Shown: in pieces, positions 16,196-25,612 of the stretch
Position numbering within the stretch: position 1 is the first letter of the stretch
Layout of the letters: every line of letters begins with the position of its first letter
Assembly (NCBI GenBank): GCA_003330885.1
Contig: CP030277.1
Location: 1,054,001-1,118,000 of the forward strand
Source of the DNA: Rhodobiaceae bacterium
GTDB lineage: Bacteria; Pseudomonadota; Alphaproteobacteria; Parvibaculales; Parvibaculaceae
DNA length: 64,000 nucleotides
Direction: 5' to 3'
Position numbers and translations under genes: made by a program
The notes under the pieces: model-generated
Database searches by the model: none
The model's input: only the letters and a program-made list of their open reading frames with translations
What the model was told of the DNA's origin: nothing

Positions 16196-17410
16196 TTATG
16201 CAGATAATGCGTCACTTTTCGCTGGTTCATGTGAATTGGCCGAGATGCTCGCAATTACGCCGGACTGACCGTGGTCAACCACGTAATTGGTGCGATTTCC
16301 TGCGAAACAAAGCCTGGTTTTCAGGTCCCGGTCCGTTTGAGCAGGCTTCCTGATGAGCGAGGGATAAAAACGGTCGAAAAGACTATGAAGTCCGATGCCC
16401 AACCCATGTTCCAGCGTCGTAATGATCCTTCCGTCAACATCTGCTTGGTCTATGACTTCGAGGTCAGCGTCGAAGCCCCTGCTTCTTAGAAGATTGGTCT
16501 GGTCGTGCTTCAGGCCGATGTTAACGAGCCGGTCGCGGCAGGAGTGAACCATGCGGAATTGCGTCTTTCTTGAGCCGATGACTCCGAGCGTCGTTTCCAG
16601 ATGATCAGGATCGCAGACATTGCGGATGCGGGCCTGGTCGCTACCGAAATAGTTCGGAGCCCCGATATTCTCGTTGCTCCATGCAGTTTTCGTAGAACAG
16701 ACGAACTCGATGTTCCCATCGATAGCTCTGTACTCCACGCCGCCAAAGCCAAGATACGCTGGAAGCGTCTCCGGATAGGCAGATGATTCAAGAACTGCTG
16801 AAATCGTGTTTGGCGCGAATTTTTGCATCAGATGGGCAATGTAGCCACCGTGAGATGTTCCCGCCGCGATGATGTTGCCCTGATCAAACTCGACACCATC
16901 ATCAATCAGCTTGTTCAGGACCAAAAGATGGTCCAATGCGGCAAGGACGCCGAAATTTTGATAATCCTCGCCAGGTGGAATGAGTGCGGCTGACAGCGAA
17001 AATTTGTGGTCCTTACGGGACTTCAGAAATCTAAGCGCGTCTTTTTCTTCCGCGGAACGCAGGCCGTCCAAGCTGTCTCCCTGCAGGACCAGTGCGCCGA
17101 TCACTTTGGCGATGGACCATGGATCAATTTCGATCGAGACGGCGACACCAGGCATGGACTGCTTTGGCCGACAGAAGTGGCAATGTGCGCGAACAGAAAC
17201 AACCACCAAATTGTATTTCGCAGCAATCTGTCGTCGTGTCAGGCGGGTATAGGCTTCGTCCGTATCTTCACCGAAACCTGGGATAAGGAAGACAAGCCCA
17301 TCAGCCGCACCTTCGTCTGGTATCTCAGCCTCAAAAGTCACAGGGATCTTTCGCGGAATACCGAGCTCGAAGTCTTCATGTCCACTTAAGCTGCCTGAAA
17401 TGCTTGGCAT
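16196..17410 (-). CDS. DUF2920-like alpha/beta hydrolase (copy 2)
   Basis: This is a 404-residue paralogue of the hydrolase at 11728-12945. The ATG at 17410 was chosen over a GTG at 17452 because it aligns the N-termini exactly: 16 residues lead to DFEL in both copies. It keeps the nucleophile elbow GTSHGG (Ser186), an Asp in HSCRDRL, the His in LEHGLGIGL and the HCHFCRP motif with Cys77 and Cys80, the same positions as in copy 1. It lies upstream of tRNA-Lys, without its own ligase or ACP. Sharing the carrier made by the neighbouring cassette is an inference. Confidence 0.7.
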   Translation of the reverse strand: MPSISGSLSGHEDFELGIPRKIPVTFEAEIPDEGAADGLVFLIPGFGEDTDEAYTRLTRRQIAAKYNLVVVSVRAHCHFCRPKQSMPGVAVSIEIDPWSIAKVIGALVLQGDSLDGLRSAEEKDALRFLKSRKDHKFSLSAALIPPGEDYQNFGVLAALDHLLVLNKLIDDGVEFDQGNIIAAGTSHGGYIAHLMQKFAPNTISAVLESSAYPETLPAYLGFGGVEYRAIDGNIEFVCSTKTAWSNENIGAPNYFGSDQARIRNVCDPDHLETTLGVIGSRKTQFRMVHSCRDRLVNIGLKHDQTNLLRSRGFDADLEVIDQADVDGRIITTLEHGLGIGLHSLFDRFYPSLIRKPAQTDRDLKTRLCFAGNRTNYVVDHGQSGVIASISANSHEPAKSDALSA

Positions 17411-17486
17411 AATGGGTCCCAGTGTAGAGAAATCAGTAAACTGATTTGGCACTCACATGGTAAACACAGCCTTAACGCACATGCAT

Positions 17487-18626
17487 TCAGAGCGGCGACA
17501 GATCCCCAGCCGCCTGCGCTGCCTTAAAGCCGGAGATAAAGGAACTGAATTCTCCGGCAGCAATGGCTCCCCGAAGATCTGCCATCAGGGACTGGTAATA
17601 GGCAATATTGTTCCAGGAAAGCAGCATCATTCCGAGGATTTCACCGTTTTTAAGAAGATGATGCAGATAGGCGCGGGAGTAATCCCGGGCAGCCGGACAA
17701 GAGCTTGTCTCGTCTAGTGGGCGGGGATCATTCGCGTGCCGGGCATTTTTAAGATTAACTTTGCCGAACCGGGTAAAGGCCTGTCCGTGCCTGCCTGAGC
17801 GGGTCGGCATCACACAATCGAACATATCGATCCCCCGTGAGACAGCTTCTACTAGGTCATCCGGGGTGCCAACGCCCATGAGGTAACGTGGTCGGTCTTT
17901 GGGCAGCATGGGGGTAGTGAAGTCGAGCACACGAAGCATTTCTTCCTGGCCCTCACCGACTGCAAGACCTCCAATTGCGTACCCGTCAAAGCCGATCTCC
18001 TGCAATGCAGAGGCACTTGTTTGACGCAGATCCTCATAAACGCTTCCCTGCACGATCCCGAACAAAGCCTGCCCTTCCTTTCTGTGCATCTGCGCCCTGA
18101 AGGCGTCCTTTGAGCGCTGCGCCCAGCGCGTTGAAAGTTGCATGGAATGATTGGCTTCTTCGTGGGTGGCTGGAAACGGTGTGCACTCATCCAGCACCAT
18201 CTGAATGTCAGCGCCCAGGAGGCACTGAATTTCAATGCTGCGTTCTGGTGATAGTTCGTAGGAAGAGCCATCAATATGGCTCTGAAAGGTGACCGCCTCC
18301 TCGCTCATCTTCCGAAGCTTGGAGAGAGACATGACCTGAAAGCCACCGCTATCGGTGAGAATGGGTCCCTGCCAGTTCATGAAGGAATGAAGGCCTCCAA
18401 GCGCGGCAACTTCTTCAGCGCCCGGACGCAACATGAGGTGGTAAGTATTCCCAAGCACTATGTCCGCGCCGGTCTCTTTCACCTGATCTGTGTAAAGCGC
18501 TTTGACCGTACCAGCAGTGCCCACCGGCATGAAGGCGGGGGTTTGAATGTCGCCACGTGGCGTGTGGATGACACCGCGCCGCGCAGCGCCATCTTCAGCC
18601 AACAGGTCATACGTAAAAGAGCTCAT
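17487..18626 (-). CDS. tgt: Queuine tRNA-ribosyltransferase (tRNA-guanine transglycosylase)
   Basis: This 379-residue TIM-barrel enzyme exchanges G34 for preQ1 in tRNAs with GUN anticodons. It shows [24 protein letters not shown] (base-recognition Asp), [12 protein letters not shown] and the nucleophile region [14 protein letters not shown]. The usual structural zinc site CxCxxC...H is reduced to [16 protein letters not shown]: only the second Cys and the His region remain. The length and all catalytic motifs are otherwise normal. Only 5 bases separate it from queA, which acts next in queuosine synthesis. Confidence 0.96.
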   Translation of the reverse strand: MSSFTYDLLAEDGAARRGVIHTPRGDIQTPAFMPVGTAGTVKALYTDQVKETGADIVLGNTYHLMLRPGAEEVAALGGLHSFMNWQGPILTDSGGFQVMSLSKLRKMSEEAVTFQSHIDGSSYELSPERSIEIQCLLGADIQMVLDECTPFPATHEEANHSMQLSTRWAQRSKDAFRAQMHRKEGQALFGIVQGSVYEDLRQTSASALQEIGFDGYAIGGLAVGEGQEEMLRVLDFTTPMLPKDRPRYLMGVGTPDDLVEAVSRGIDMFDCVMPTRSGRHGQAFTRFGKVNLKNARHANDPRPLDETSSCPAARDYSRAYLHHLLKNGEILGMMLLSWNNIAYYQSLMADLRGAIAAGEFSSFISGFKAAQAAGDLSPL

Positions 18627-18631
18627 TGGCC

Positions 18632-19681
18632 TCAGGTCTCCGGAAAAATCAGGCAGGCATCGCCATAAGAATAGAAACGATATTCGCGCTCTATGGCGTG
18701 CGCATAGGCAGTCTGCATTTCATCGAGCGATCGAAACGCAGACACCAGCATAAAAAGGGTAGATTTGGGCAGGTGAAAGTTGGTCATCAGCGCGTCAATC
18801 GCTTTGAACCGGTACCCAGGCGTGATGAAAATGTCAGTTGCACCAGACCAGGCTTGAATGAGCCCATCATCCCCCGCAGCGGATTCAAGAAGCCGGAGGC
18901 TGGTTGTGCCGACAGATACAATCCGGCCGCCCCGTGCTCGAACTCGGTTGAGGTGATCGGCGGTTTGGTCGGTGACTACACCCACTTCGGAATGCATTTT
19001 ATGTGCATCCGTGTCGTCGACGCTCACGGGCAGAAACGTACCTGCGCCCACATGCAGTGTGACCTTCGCCGTTTCGATGCCTCTCTCTGCAAGCTCTCTC
19101 ATCAGATTGGGCGTGAAGTGAAGGCCCGCTGTGGGAGCAGCCACCGCTCCTGGTTCATCTGCAAAAAGCGTCTGATAGTCTTCCAGGTCTGCCTCATCTG
19201 TTGCCCGTTTGCTGGCGATGTAAGGAGGCAGCGGCATAACCCCTGCTTCGGCGATGGCGATATCCAGAGCCGGTCCGGAGGCAGAAAATTTGAAATGAAC
19301 CTCACCGCCGGCCCGGTGAAGCACCTCACCTTCCAAACCGCCCTGGAATTGGACGACATCGCCATCCGCCAACCGTTTTGCGGGTTTGGCGAAAGAGAGC
19401 CACTCGTCAGGCCCAAGTCTTTGGTGGAGCGTCACTTCGATATTGGCGATCGCTCCATTGCGCTCCCGTGTTCCTGTAAGCCGTGCTGGTATGACCTTCG
19501 TGTCGTTGAACACCAACACATCGCCTGGCTGAAGAAGGTCTGGTAGTTCCGAAACGCCAGCGTCCTTAAGGTGACCAGCATTGGGCCCCACAACGAGTAG
19601 ACGTGCGGAATCACGAGGACGCGCGGGCCGTAAGGCAATCCGCGCGTCCGGTAGGTCGAAATCAAATGCATCAACCCGCAT
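18632..19681 (-). CDS. queA: S-adenosylmethionine:tRNA ribosyltransferase-isomerase
   Basis: This 349-residue enzyme converts preQ1-tRNA to epoxyqueuosine-tRNA using the ribosyl part of SAM. It begins with the typical [20 protein letters not shown] and has [33 protein letters not shown]-like [11 protein letters not shown], and [17 protein letters not shown]. It is coupled to tgt downstream and lies 26 bases after ppiB. Together with tgt it provides two consecutive steps of queuosine modification. Confidence 0.97.
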   Translation of the reverse strand: MRVDAFDFDLPDARIALRPARPRDSARLLVVGPNAGHLKDAGVSELPDLLQPGDVLVFNDTKVIPARLTGTRERNGAIANIEVTLHQRLGPDEWLSFAKPAKRLADGDVVQFQGGLEGEVLHRAGGEVHFKFSASGPALDIAIAEAGVMPLPPYIASKRATDEADLEDYQTLFADEPGAVAAPTAGLHFTPNLMRELAERGIETAKVTLHVGAGTFLPVSVDDTDAHKMHSEVGVVTDQTADHLNRVRARGGRIVSVGTTSLRLLESAAGDDGLIQAWSGATDIFITPGYRFKAIDALMTNFHLPKSTLFMLVSAFRSLDEMQTAYAHAIEREYRFYSYGDACLIFPET

Positions 19682-19707
19682 GGGATATTCTCTGTGAGCT
19701 CTGAGCC

Positions 19708-20181
19708 TTAAGCGGCGTCAGCAGCAACCTGCATTTTCACAATTTTGTCGGGATCCTGCACAGGCTCGCCGCGTTTGATCTTGTCGACATGTTCCATGCC
19801 ATCGATGACCTGACCCCAGACGGTGTACTGATTATCGAGGAAGCGTGCGTCGTCAAACACAATAAAGAACTGGCTGTCAGCACTGTTCGGGTCCTGTGCG
19901 CGCGCCATGGAGCAAATGCCGCGAACGTGTGGTTCAGCAGAGAACTCAGCATCAAGGTTTTTGCCAGAGCCACTCATGCCAGTGCCGGTTGGATCACCAC
20001 CTTGTGCCATGAAGCCTTCGATCACGCGGTGAAAAACGATCCCATCATAGAAGCCTTCGCGCGCAAGCTCTTTGATCCGCGCAACGTGATTTGGAGCAAG
20101 ATCTGGACGAAGCTCGATGGTTACCCGACCGTGCTCAAGATCGAGCAACAGCGCGTTTTCCGGGTCTTTGATATCAGCCAT
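19708..20181 (-). CDS. ppiB: Cytoplasmic cyclophilin-type peptidyl-prolyl isomerase
   Basis: This 157-residue cyclophilin catalyses proline cis-trans isomerisation during folding. Core motifs are [42 protein letters not shown] and [20 protein letters not shown]. No signal peptide is present, so it is cytoplasmic. It follows a close relative with a signal peptide by 38 bases, which suggests local duplication and division of labour between compartments. Confidence 0.94.
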   Translation of the reverse strand: MADIKDPENALLLDLEHGRVTIELRPDLAPNHVARIKELAREGFYDGIVFHRVIEGFMAQGGDPTGTGMSGSGKNLDAEFSAEPHVRGICSMARAQDPNSADSQFFIVFDDARFLDNQYTVWGQVIDGMEHVDKIKRGEPVQDPDKIVKMQVAADAA

Positions 20182-20219
20182 TAAGTAGAATTCCCTGTCT
20201 GGTGGTGTTGAGGTTGATT

Positions 20220-20756
20220 TTATTGAGCAGCGTCAGCTGCAACTTGAAGCCTGACAATCTTGTCTGGGTTCACAGGCGGCTCGCCCAGCTTGATATTGTC
20301 GACAAATTCCATGCCGCTCACGACGCGGCCCCAAACTGTGTAATTGCCGTCGAGAAAAGTGGCATCATCAAAGACAATAAAGAATTGGCTGTTTGCGCTG
20401 TCAGGATGCTGAGAGCGTGCTGCGCCAATGACGCCGCGGACAAAGGGTTCGCTCGAAAATTCAGCACGAACATCCGGATAATCCGAGCCACCCCGGCCCG
20501 TGCCGGTTGGGTCGCCCGTCTGAGCCATAAAGCCGTCAATCACGCGATGAAAGACGATCCCATCATAGAAGCCCTCGCGTGTGAGCGTCTTGATCCTTTT
20601 CACATGCTTCGGCGCGATATCTGGCAATAGTTCAATCACTACACGCCCGTCTTTGAGATCAAGGTAGAGAGTGTTTTCTGGATCCAGGGCCGAGGCCGGT
20701 GCTGAAAGCCCAATCATCAATGCAAAGGCTGCAAGCGCGCTAAAAACTCGAGACAT
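20220..20756 (-). CDS. Periplasmic cyclophilin-type peptidyl-prolyl isomerase
   Basis: This 178-residue protein has a signal peptide (MSRVFSALAAFALMIGLSAPASA) and a full cyclophilin domain: FHRVIDGFMAQTGDPTG, GAARSQHPDSANSQFFIVF, YTVWGRVVSGMEFVDNIKLG. The ATG at 20756 is preferred since AAAGGAG lies 5 bases upstream; a longer frame to 20774 would place a charged tail before the signal. It lies between coaD and ppiB in one transcription direction. Confidence 0.93.
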   Translation of the reverse strand: MSRVFSALAAFALMIGLSAPASALDPENTLYLDLKDGRVVIELLPDIAPKHVKRIKTLTREGFYDGIVFHRVIDGFMAQTGDPTGTGRGGSDYPDVRAEFSSEPFVRGVIGAARSQHPDSANSQFFIVFDDATFLDGNYTVWGRVVSGMEFVDNIKLGEPPVNPDKIVRLQVAADAAQ

Positions 20757-20778
20757 AAAAACTCCTTTGATCACACCG

Positions 20779-21279
20779 TTACTTGTTTTTGACGGCGCTA
20801 AGCACTTTTTCCGCTACTGAAGGCGGCACGAAGCGGGAAATATCACCATCCATTGTGGCAATTTGACGGACAAGGGTCGATGAAATGAAACCAACTTCCG
20901 GTGAAGCCGTCAGAAACACAGTTTCAACGCGTGGATTCAATATCCCGTTCATGCCTACCATTTGATCTTCATATTCATAGTCAACGGTGCCGCGTAAGCC
21001 TCTGATTATAATGCCAGCACCTACATCGTCTGCCGCATCAACAACCAGGCCTTTGAAAGAAGTTACTTCAAGTGTAGACCCGATTTCCTCGCCAAAAGAC
21101 TTAGTCTCTGCCTCAATAAGCGCGGCACGATCCTCGAAACTAAGAAGAGGTGTCTTGGAAGAATTAACACCAATCCCAACGACGAGATGATCCACCAGAC
21201 GAAATGCCCGGCGGATGATGTCGATATGACCGTACGTCACGGGATCGAAAGTCCCGGAATAAAGGCCAACACGTTTCAT
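20779..21279 (-). CDS. coaD: Phosphopantetheine adenylyltransferase
   Basis: This 166-residue nucleotidyltransferase makes dephospho-CoA from 4'-phosphopantetheine and ATP. It has the (T/H)xGH motif in YSGTFDPVTYGHIDII, RGLRGTVDYEYEDQM, and the ISSTLVR signature near the C-terminus. An AGGAA site precedes the start, 29 bases after gyrA. CoA is also the source of the arm on the ACP encoded earlier in the window, though there is no specific link. Confidence 0.97.
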   Translation of the reverse strand: MKRVGLYSGTFDPVTYGHIDIIRRAFRLVDHLVVGIGVNSSKTPLLSFEDRAALIEAETKSFGEEIGSTLEVTSFKGLVVDAADDVGAGIIIRGLRGTVDYEYEDQMVGMNGILNPRVETVFLTASPEVGFISSTLVRQIATMDGDISRFVPPSVAEKVLSAVKNK

Positions 21280-21308
21280 GGGAAATTCCTGCGGTTGCGG
21301 CGCGAGGC

Positions 21309-24110
21309 CTATTCTTCTTCCGAACTATCACCAAGATGCTCAACAGATACAACCTGCTCTTCCTTGTCAGTTCGGAAGATGGTTACACCCTGCGTTGAAC
21401 GCCCCGCGACCCGAATGTCATTGACCGGACAACGGATCAACTGGCCACCATCCGTTACCAGCATAATCTCGTCTTGTTCTTCTACTGGGAACGAGGCGAT
21501 GAGCTGGCCGTTGCGCTGAGACACGGCCATGGCAATAATGCCTTTGCCGCCACGACCGGATGTTCTGTACTCGAATGAAGAACTCCGCTTCCCATACCCT
21601 TTGACGCTGACAGTCAAAACGAACTGTTCATGCGCGCCGAGTTCTGCATAGCGTTCTGGCGAGAGGGTCGTGATCTCGCCGTCATCATCGTCTTCCAGTG
21701 GTTCTGAGGATTCCTCGATCTCTTCACCAGTCGCTGCCCGACGGGCGAGCGCAGCCTGCTTAAGATAGGCCCTGGCTTCTGCAGGTGTCACATCAAGATG
21801 ATTGAGTATGGTCATAGAGATCGTCTGGTCTTCTCCATCCAGCTTAACCCCGCGCACACCAGTAGAATTCCGGCTGGAGAAGACACGAACATCGGTGACC
21901 GGGAACCTGATGCAACGCCCACCGGCATTGGTGAGGAGAACATCATCATTCTCAGTACAGATCTGAACGCCCACAATGCCGTCGCCCTCATCGAGCTTCA
22001 TGGCAATCTTGCCGTTCCGGTTGATCTGTACGAAATCAGAGAGCTTGTTCCGACGGACATTGCCGGAACGCGTCGCAAACATAATGTCGAGCGCATCCCA
22101 GCTCTTCTCATCTTCTGGTAGCGGCATTACAGAGGTAATGCGCTCTCCAGATTTAAGTGGCAACAGGTTCACCATTGCCTTGCCTTTGGACTGCGGCGTG
22201 GCTTGCGGCAGGCGCCAGACTTTCATCTTGTAGACCATGCCGGTCGACGAGAAGAAGAGGACAGGCGAATGCGTGCTTGCAACGAAAATCCGCGCGACGA
22301 AATCTTCATCCTTCGTCGCCATGCCGGACCGGCCTTTACCGCCACGCCGTTGTGCACGGTAAGTCGAGAGAGGCACACGTTTGATGTAGCCCTGATGGCT
22401 AACGGTAACGACCATGTCTTCCCGCTGGATCAGGTCTTCATCTTCGACATCATCCGCGGCTTCCATGATTTCAGTGCGTCGCGGCGTTGCAAACTCATCT
22501 CTGATTGCGCCGAGTTCATCACGAATGATCGTGAGAATACGATCACGCGACCGAAGAATTTCGAGATAGTCGGCAATCTTCTCACCAAGTTCCCGAACCT
22601 CGTCACCAATCTCATCGCGACCAAGCGCAGTGAGGCGTTGCAGCCGCAGATCCAGAATGGCCCGTGCCTGTGTCTCAGACAGCCGATAGGTGCCGTCCTC
22701 TGCAATCTTGTGGCGAGGGTCGTCGATCAGCTCAACAATCGGCGTAATGTCTTTCGCGGGCCAATGGCGTTCCATCAATTGCGCTCGTGCCGTCGCCGGA
22801 TCCGGGGCAGAACGAATAAGCGCAATCACCTCATCAATATTGGCAACAGCAATGGCAAGACCAACCAATACGTGAGCCCTGTCCCGCGCCTTATTAAGTT
22901 CGAACTTTGTGCGTCGCGCAACAACGACCTCACGAAACGCAACGAATGCCTCAAGCATTTGCTTAAGGTTCATTTGCGCGGGGCGGCCATAATCCAGCGC
23001 CACCATGTTCGCGCCAAACGAGGTTTGCAATGGCGAGAAACGATAAAGCTGGTTCAGAATGATTTCCGGCACAACATCGCGTTTCAGTTCGATCACAACA
23101 CGCATGCCAAGACGGGAGCTTTCGTCCCGAATGTCGGAAATACCCTCTACCCGCTTATCTCTAACGAGTTCAGCGATCTTCTCAATCATCGTTGCCTTGT
23201 TCACCTGATAGGGGATTTCGGTGACAATGATTGCGTGGCGATCTTTCTTGAACTCTTCAATCTCTGTGCGGCCGCGCATGAGCACGGAACCACGGCCAAG
23301 GTGATAGGCTGATCGGATGCCCTGACGTCCGAGGATCATGCCGCCGGTTGGAAAGTCCGGTCCCGGAATAATTTCATTCAGTCGGTCGATGCTTAATTCA
23401 GGGTCATCCATGAGTGCAAGGCAGGCATCAATGGTTTCTCCCAGATTGTGCGGCGGAATATTGGTCGCCATGCCAACGGCAATGCCGCCGGCTCCATTGA
23501 CCAGTAGGTTTGGAAACTCAGCTGGAAGGACTTCCGGCTCACTCTCGGAATTGTCGTAATTGTCCTGAAAATTGACTGTGTCTTTGTCGATGTCATTGAG
23601 CAAAGCGTGGGCTGGCTTGCCCATGCGCGTTTCTGTGTAACGCATCGCTGCCGGCGGATCGCCGTCCACAGAGCCGAAATTGCCTTGTCCGTCCAACAAT
23701 GGAAGCCGCAAAGAGAAATCCTGGGCCATACGCACAAGCGCATCATAAATCGCCTGGTCACCGTGCGGGTGATATTTACCCATCACGTCGCCAACGATAC
23801 GGGCAGATTTCTTATAAGGCTTATTCCAGTCGTAGCCGCTCTCGTTCATCGCATAGAGGATGCGGCGATGAACCGGCTTCAAACCATCTCGCACGTCAGG
23901 CAATGCCCGGCTCACGATCACGCTCATCGCGTAATCGAGATAAGAGGTTTTCATCTCCTCTTCGATAGCGATTGGCGACACGTCACGCTCAGGCGGAACA
24001 CCCCCGCCTCCAGTACCGCCGGAGGAACCGCCATCACCACCGTTTAGATTCCCATTGGCTTCGGGAACAGGTTCCTCACCTGGCGTTTCCGTATCGTGTG
24101 TATCGGACAA
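21309..24110 (-). CDS. gyrA: DNA gyrase subunit A
   Basis: This 933-residue type II topoisomerase subunit cuts and reseals DNA during negative supercoiling. A Gly-rich N-terminal extension (about residues 20-40) precedes the core, which starts at [19 protein letters not shown]. The catalytic Tyr lies in [10 protein letters not shown]. In the quinolone region, [17 protein letters not shown] has Gln119 where E. coli has Ser83, with Asp123 at the Asp87 position. The C-terminal beta-pinwheel is present, with a GyrA-box-like RRGGKGRSG and an acidic insertion near [14 protein letters not shown]. The start codon is TTG at 24110, supported by AAAGG 7 bases upstream. Confidence 0.97.
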   Translation of the reverse strand: MSDTHDTETPGEEPVPEANGNLNGGDGGSSGGTGGGGVPPERDVSPIAIEEEMKTSYLDYAMSVIVSRALPDVRDGLKPVHRRILYAMNESGYDWNKPYKKSARIVGDVMGKYHPHGDQAIYDALVRMAQDFSLRLPLLDGQGNFGSVDGDPPAAMRYTETRMGKPAHALLNDIDKDTVNFQDNYDNSESEPEVLPAEFPNLLVNGAGGIAVGMATNIPPHNLGETIDACLALMDDPELSIDRLNEIIPGPDFPTGGMILGRQGIRSAYHLGRGSVLMRGRTEIEEFKKDRHAIIVTEIPYQVNKATMIEKIAELVRDKRVEGISDIRDESSRLGMRVVIELKRDVVPEIILNQLYRFSPLQTSFGANMVALDYGRPAQMNLKQMLEAFVAFREVVVARRTKFELNKARDRAHVLVGLAIAVANIDEVIALIRSAPDPATARAQLMERHWPAKDITPIVELIDDPRHKIAEDGTYRLSETQARAILDLRLQRLTALGRDEIGDEVRELGEKIADYLEILRSRDRILTIIRDELGAIRDEFATPRRTEIMEAADDVEDEDLIQREDMVVTVSHQGYIKRVPLSTYRAQRRGGKGRSGMATKDEDFVARIFVASTHSPVLFFSSTGMVYKMKVWRLPQATPQSKGKAMVNLLPLKSGERITSVMPLPEDEKSWDALDIMFATRSGNVRRNKLSDFVQINRNGKIAMKLDEGDGIVGVQICTENDDVLLTNAGGRCIRFPVTDVRVFSSRNSTGVRGVKLDGEDQTISMTILNHLDVTPAEARAYLKQAALARRAATGEEIEESSEPLEDDDDGEITTLSPERYAELGAHEQFVLTVSVKGYGKRSSSFEYRTSGRGGKGIIAMAVSQRNGQLIASFPVEEQDEIMLVTDGGQLIRCPVNDIRVAGRSTQGVTIFRTDKEEQVVSVEHLGDSSEEE

Positions 24111-24150
24111 ATTCAGACCTTTAACGGAGCTCTTATGGCTGCGAACAGCT

Positions 24151-24177
24151 GCCCCTATTGCTCTTGAAAAAAGGGGC
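24151..24177. repeat. Stem-loop in gyrA leader
   Basis: GCCCCT and AGGGGC form a 6-bp inverted repeat with a 15-base loop about 40 bases upstream of the gyrA start. The same GGGGCTCC sequence (24173-24180) is complementary to GGAGCCCC at 24298-24305, so an alternative long-range pairing is possible. Function is unknown. Confidence 0.3.
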
Positions 24178-24352
24178 TCCGGAACACATCCGAATCCCCT
24201 GTTTATTTGCCTGAAATTCTATCATTTGGCACCCGGCCAAGCAACAAAATGCACGTCAGAAACCACCCTCTAAGCAATTGAAATAAAAGCAAAAAAAGGA
24301 GCCCCCAAACTCATGCGGGGTAGGACGCTTCTAACGTCAATTCATCCGTTGA

Positions 24353-24832
24353 TTAAAACGGAATTTCATCATCGATGGGCGCGCTACCGCCACCACTGCC
24401 ACCACCGAAGTCGCCGCCGCCCTGGTCATACCCGCCGCTCGATGATCCGCCAAAGTCACCGCCGCCGCCGCCACCAGAGTTCCGGCTATCGAGCATTGTG
24501 AGGGTGGAATTGAAGCCCTGCAGGACGATCTCTGTAGAGTACCGGTCCTGACCCTGCTGGTCTTGCCACTTACGGGTCTGGATCTGACCTTCGATATAAA
24601 CTTTCGCGCCCTTTTTGAGATATTGCTCGGCGATCCGGCACAGACCTTCATTGAAGATCACCACACGATGCCATTCGGTCCGCTCACGGCGTTCCCCTGA
24701 GCTCTTATCCCGCCAGCTTTCACTGGTGGCGATCCGCAGGTTACACACCGGGTTGCCGTTCTGCATGCTGCGGATTTCTGGATCCGCGCCCAGATTTCCC
24801 ACAAGAATGACTTTGTTGACACTTCCGGCCAT
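24353..24832 (-). CDS. ssb: Single-stranded DNA-binding protein
   Basis: This 159-residue SSB has the N-terminal OB fold ([53 protein letters not shown]), a Gly-rich linker and the acidic interaction tip DDEIPF. It protects single-stranded DNA and recruits repair and replication proteins. The ATG at 24832 has AAGGGG 8 bases upstream and is preferred to one at 24850. It is divergent from a LexA-controlled GNAT-uvrA unit and may share the operator region, but the operator is 154 bases from its start. Confidence 0.97.
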   Translation of the reverse strand: MAGSVNKVILVGNLGADPEIRSMQNGNPVCNLRIATSESWRDKSSGERRERTEWHRVVIFNEGLCRIAEQYLKKGAKVYIEGQIQTRKWQDQQGQDRYSTEIVLQGFNSTLTMLDSRNSGGGGGGDFGGSSSGGYDQGGGDFGGGSGGGSAPIDDEIPF

Positions 24833-24914
24833 GTTGAGACGCCCCTTCATTTATTCGCTTAAAGCTGGTTAATTGTCGCCGAACCTAAACCAACAGCCGA
24901 ACGACTGCCACGTC

Positions 24915-24942
24915 AAAAAGAGCCATAAAGCTGCTCTTTTTT
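24915..24942. repeat. Symmetric A/T-flanked hairpin between ssb and the SOS unit
   Basis: AAAAAGAGC and GCTCTTTTT form a perfect 9-bp stem with a 9-base loop; runs of A and T at the ends give terminator-like form on both strands. It sits between two divergent genes where a terminator has no obvious upstream gene, so it may be an attenuator in the ssb leader or an insulator. Confidence 0.4.
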
Positions 24943-24985
24943 CGCTCAACTTGGCACTTGCCAGAATCGAGCAGTAATGGCATTT

Positions 24986-25000
24986 GTTCTTATTATGTTC
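24986..25000. promoter_or_regulatory. LexA (SOS) box, alphaproteobacterial type
   Basis: GTTC-TTATTAT-GTTC is an exact match to the alphaproteobacterial LexA operator GTTC-N7-GTTC. It lies 41 bases before the GTG start of the GNAT gene, which is followed by uvrA. Its position inside an otherwise possible N-terminal extension of the GNAT frame argues that translation begins downstream of it. Confidence 0.85.
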
Positions 25001-25041
25001 CTATTGTCCACATTGGGTCAACCCGAAGGGGGATCAGGGTC

Positions 25042-25572
25042 GTGACGGTCCTACTGACAGAACGCCTTCAGTTGCGTCCTTATAAGCAGGACGAGGCGCA
25101 TCTGCTTCATTCCATCATTGGCGATCTGCGGATTGTTTTCTGGCGGAAGGAGCCAGGAACGCTTGAGGAAGCACAGCACTGGCTCAAAAGGACCTCTCTC
25201 ACTCGCGAGGAAACGGGCATGGGGGTCTGGGGCGTGTTTGATAGAAAGACGGACGACTTCTTGGGCCAGACCATTCTCCAACCCTTGCCTGAGACCGGAG
25301 AACCTGAGATTGGCTACCACTTTCGGGTGGAGGCACAGGGCCGCGGATACGCAACGGAGGCGGCAAAGTGTCTGTTGCATCATGGATTTGCAGGATTGGA
25401 GCTGCCCAGGATCGTTGCCGTCGTCCTACCGGACAATCATCCCTCACAGGCGGTGATGAAAAAGCTGGGGCTGCCCTATATTAGAGATCTGATGAAGAGC
25501 GATATGCTGCACAACTATTTCGCGCTAGAACGCCCAGCCTACCTGGCCCGGCACAGACAAGATCAGCAATAA
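25042..25572 (+). CDS. GNAT-family N-acetyltransferase (RimJ/RimL-like)
   Basis: This 176-residue protein starts with [20 protein letters not shown], typical of RimJ/RimL-type acetyltransferases. It contains [21 protein letters not shown], where QGRGYA is the acetyl-CoA pyrophosphate loop, and [12 protein letters not shown]. The substrate is unknown. GTG at 25042 is chosen: the frame opens earlier (24958), but that part overlaps the LexA box, and GAAGGGGG lies just upstream of the GTG. It precedes uvrA by 40 bases, so both are probably induced by DNA damage. Confidence 0.85.
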   Translation: MTVLLTERLQLRPYKQDEAHLLHSIIGDLRIVFWRKEPGTLEEAQHWLKRTSLTREETGMGVWGVFDRKTDDFLGQTILQPLPETGEPEIGYHFRVEAQGRGYATEAAKCLLHHGFAGLELPRIVAVVLPDNHPSQAVMKKLGLPYIRDLMKSDMLHNYFALERPAYLARHRQDQQ

Positions 25573-25612
25573 CCTGCGTAAACCGCAAAACGTCGGAAGA
25601 ACGAGTACCTTT

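Noticed and set aside
18626-19546. Plus-strand open frame of about 300 residues
   Set aside because: It is the antisense shadow of queA, with Cys/His/Arg-rich translation typical of shadows.
22203-23312. Long plus-strand open frame
   Set aside because: It lies wholly inside gyrA on the other strand, has no ribosome site and no recognisable domain; gyrA is certain.
24298-24330. Terminator after ssb
   Set aside because: A short CCCC/GGGG stem and a T-tract are present on the minus strand but separated by several bases, so the structure is not convincing.
24952-24970. Sigma54 promoter-like TTGGCAC
   Set aside because: The -12 element with GC at the right spacing is missing.
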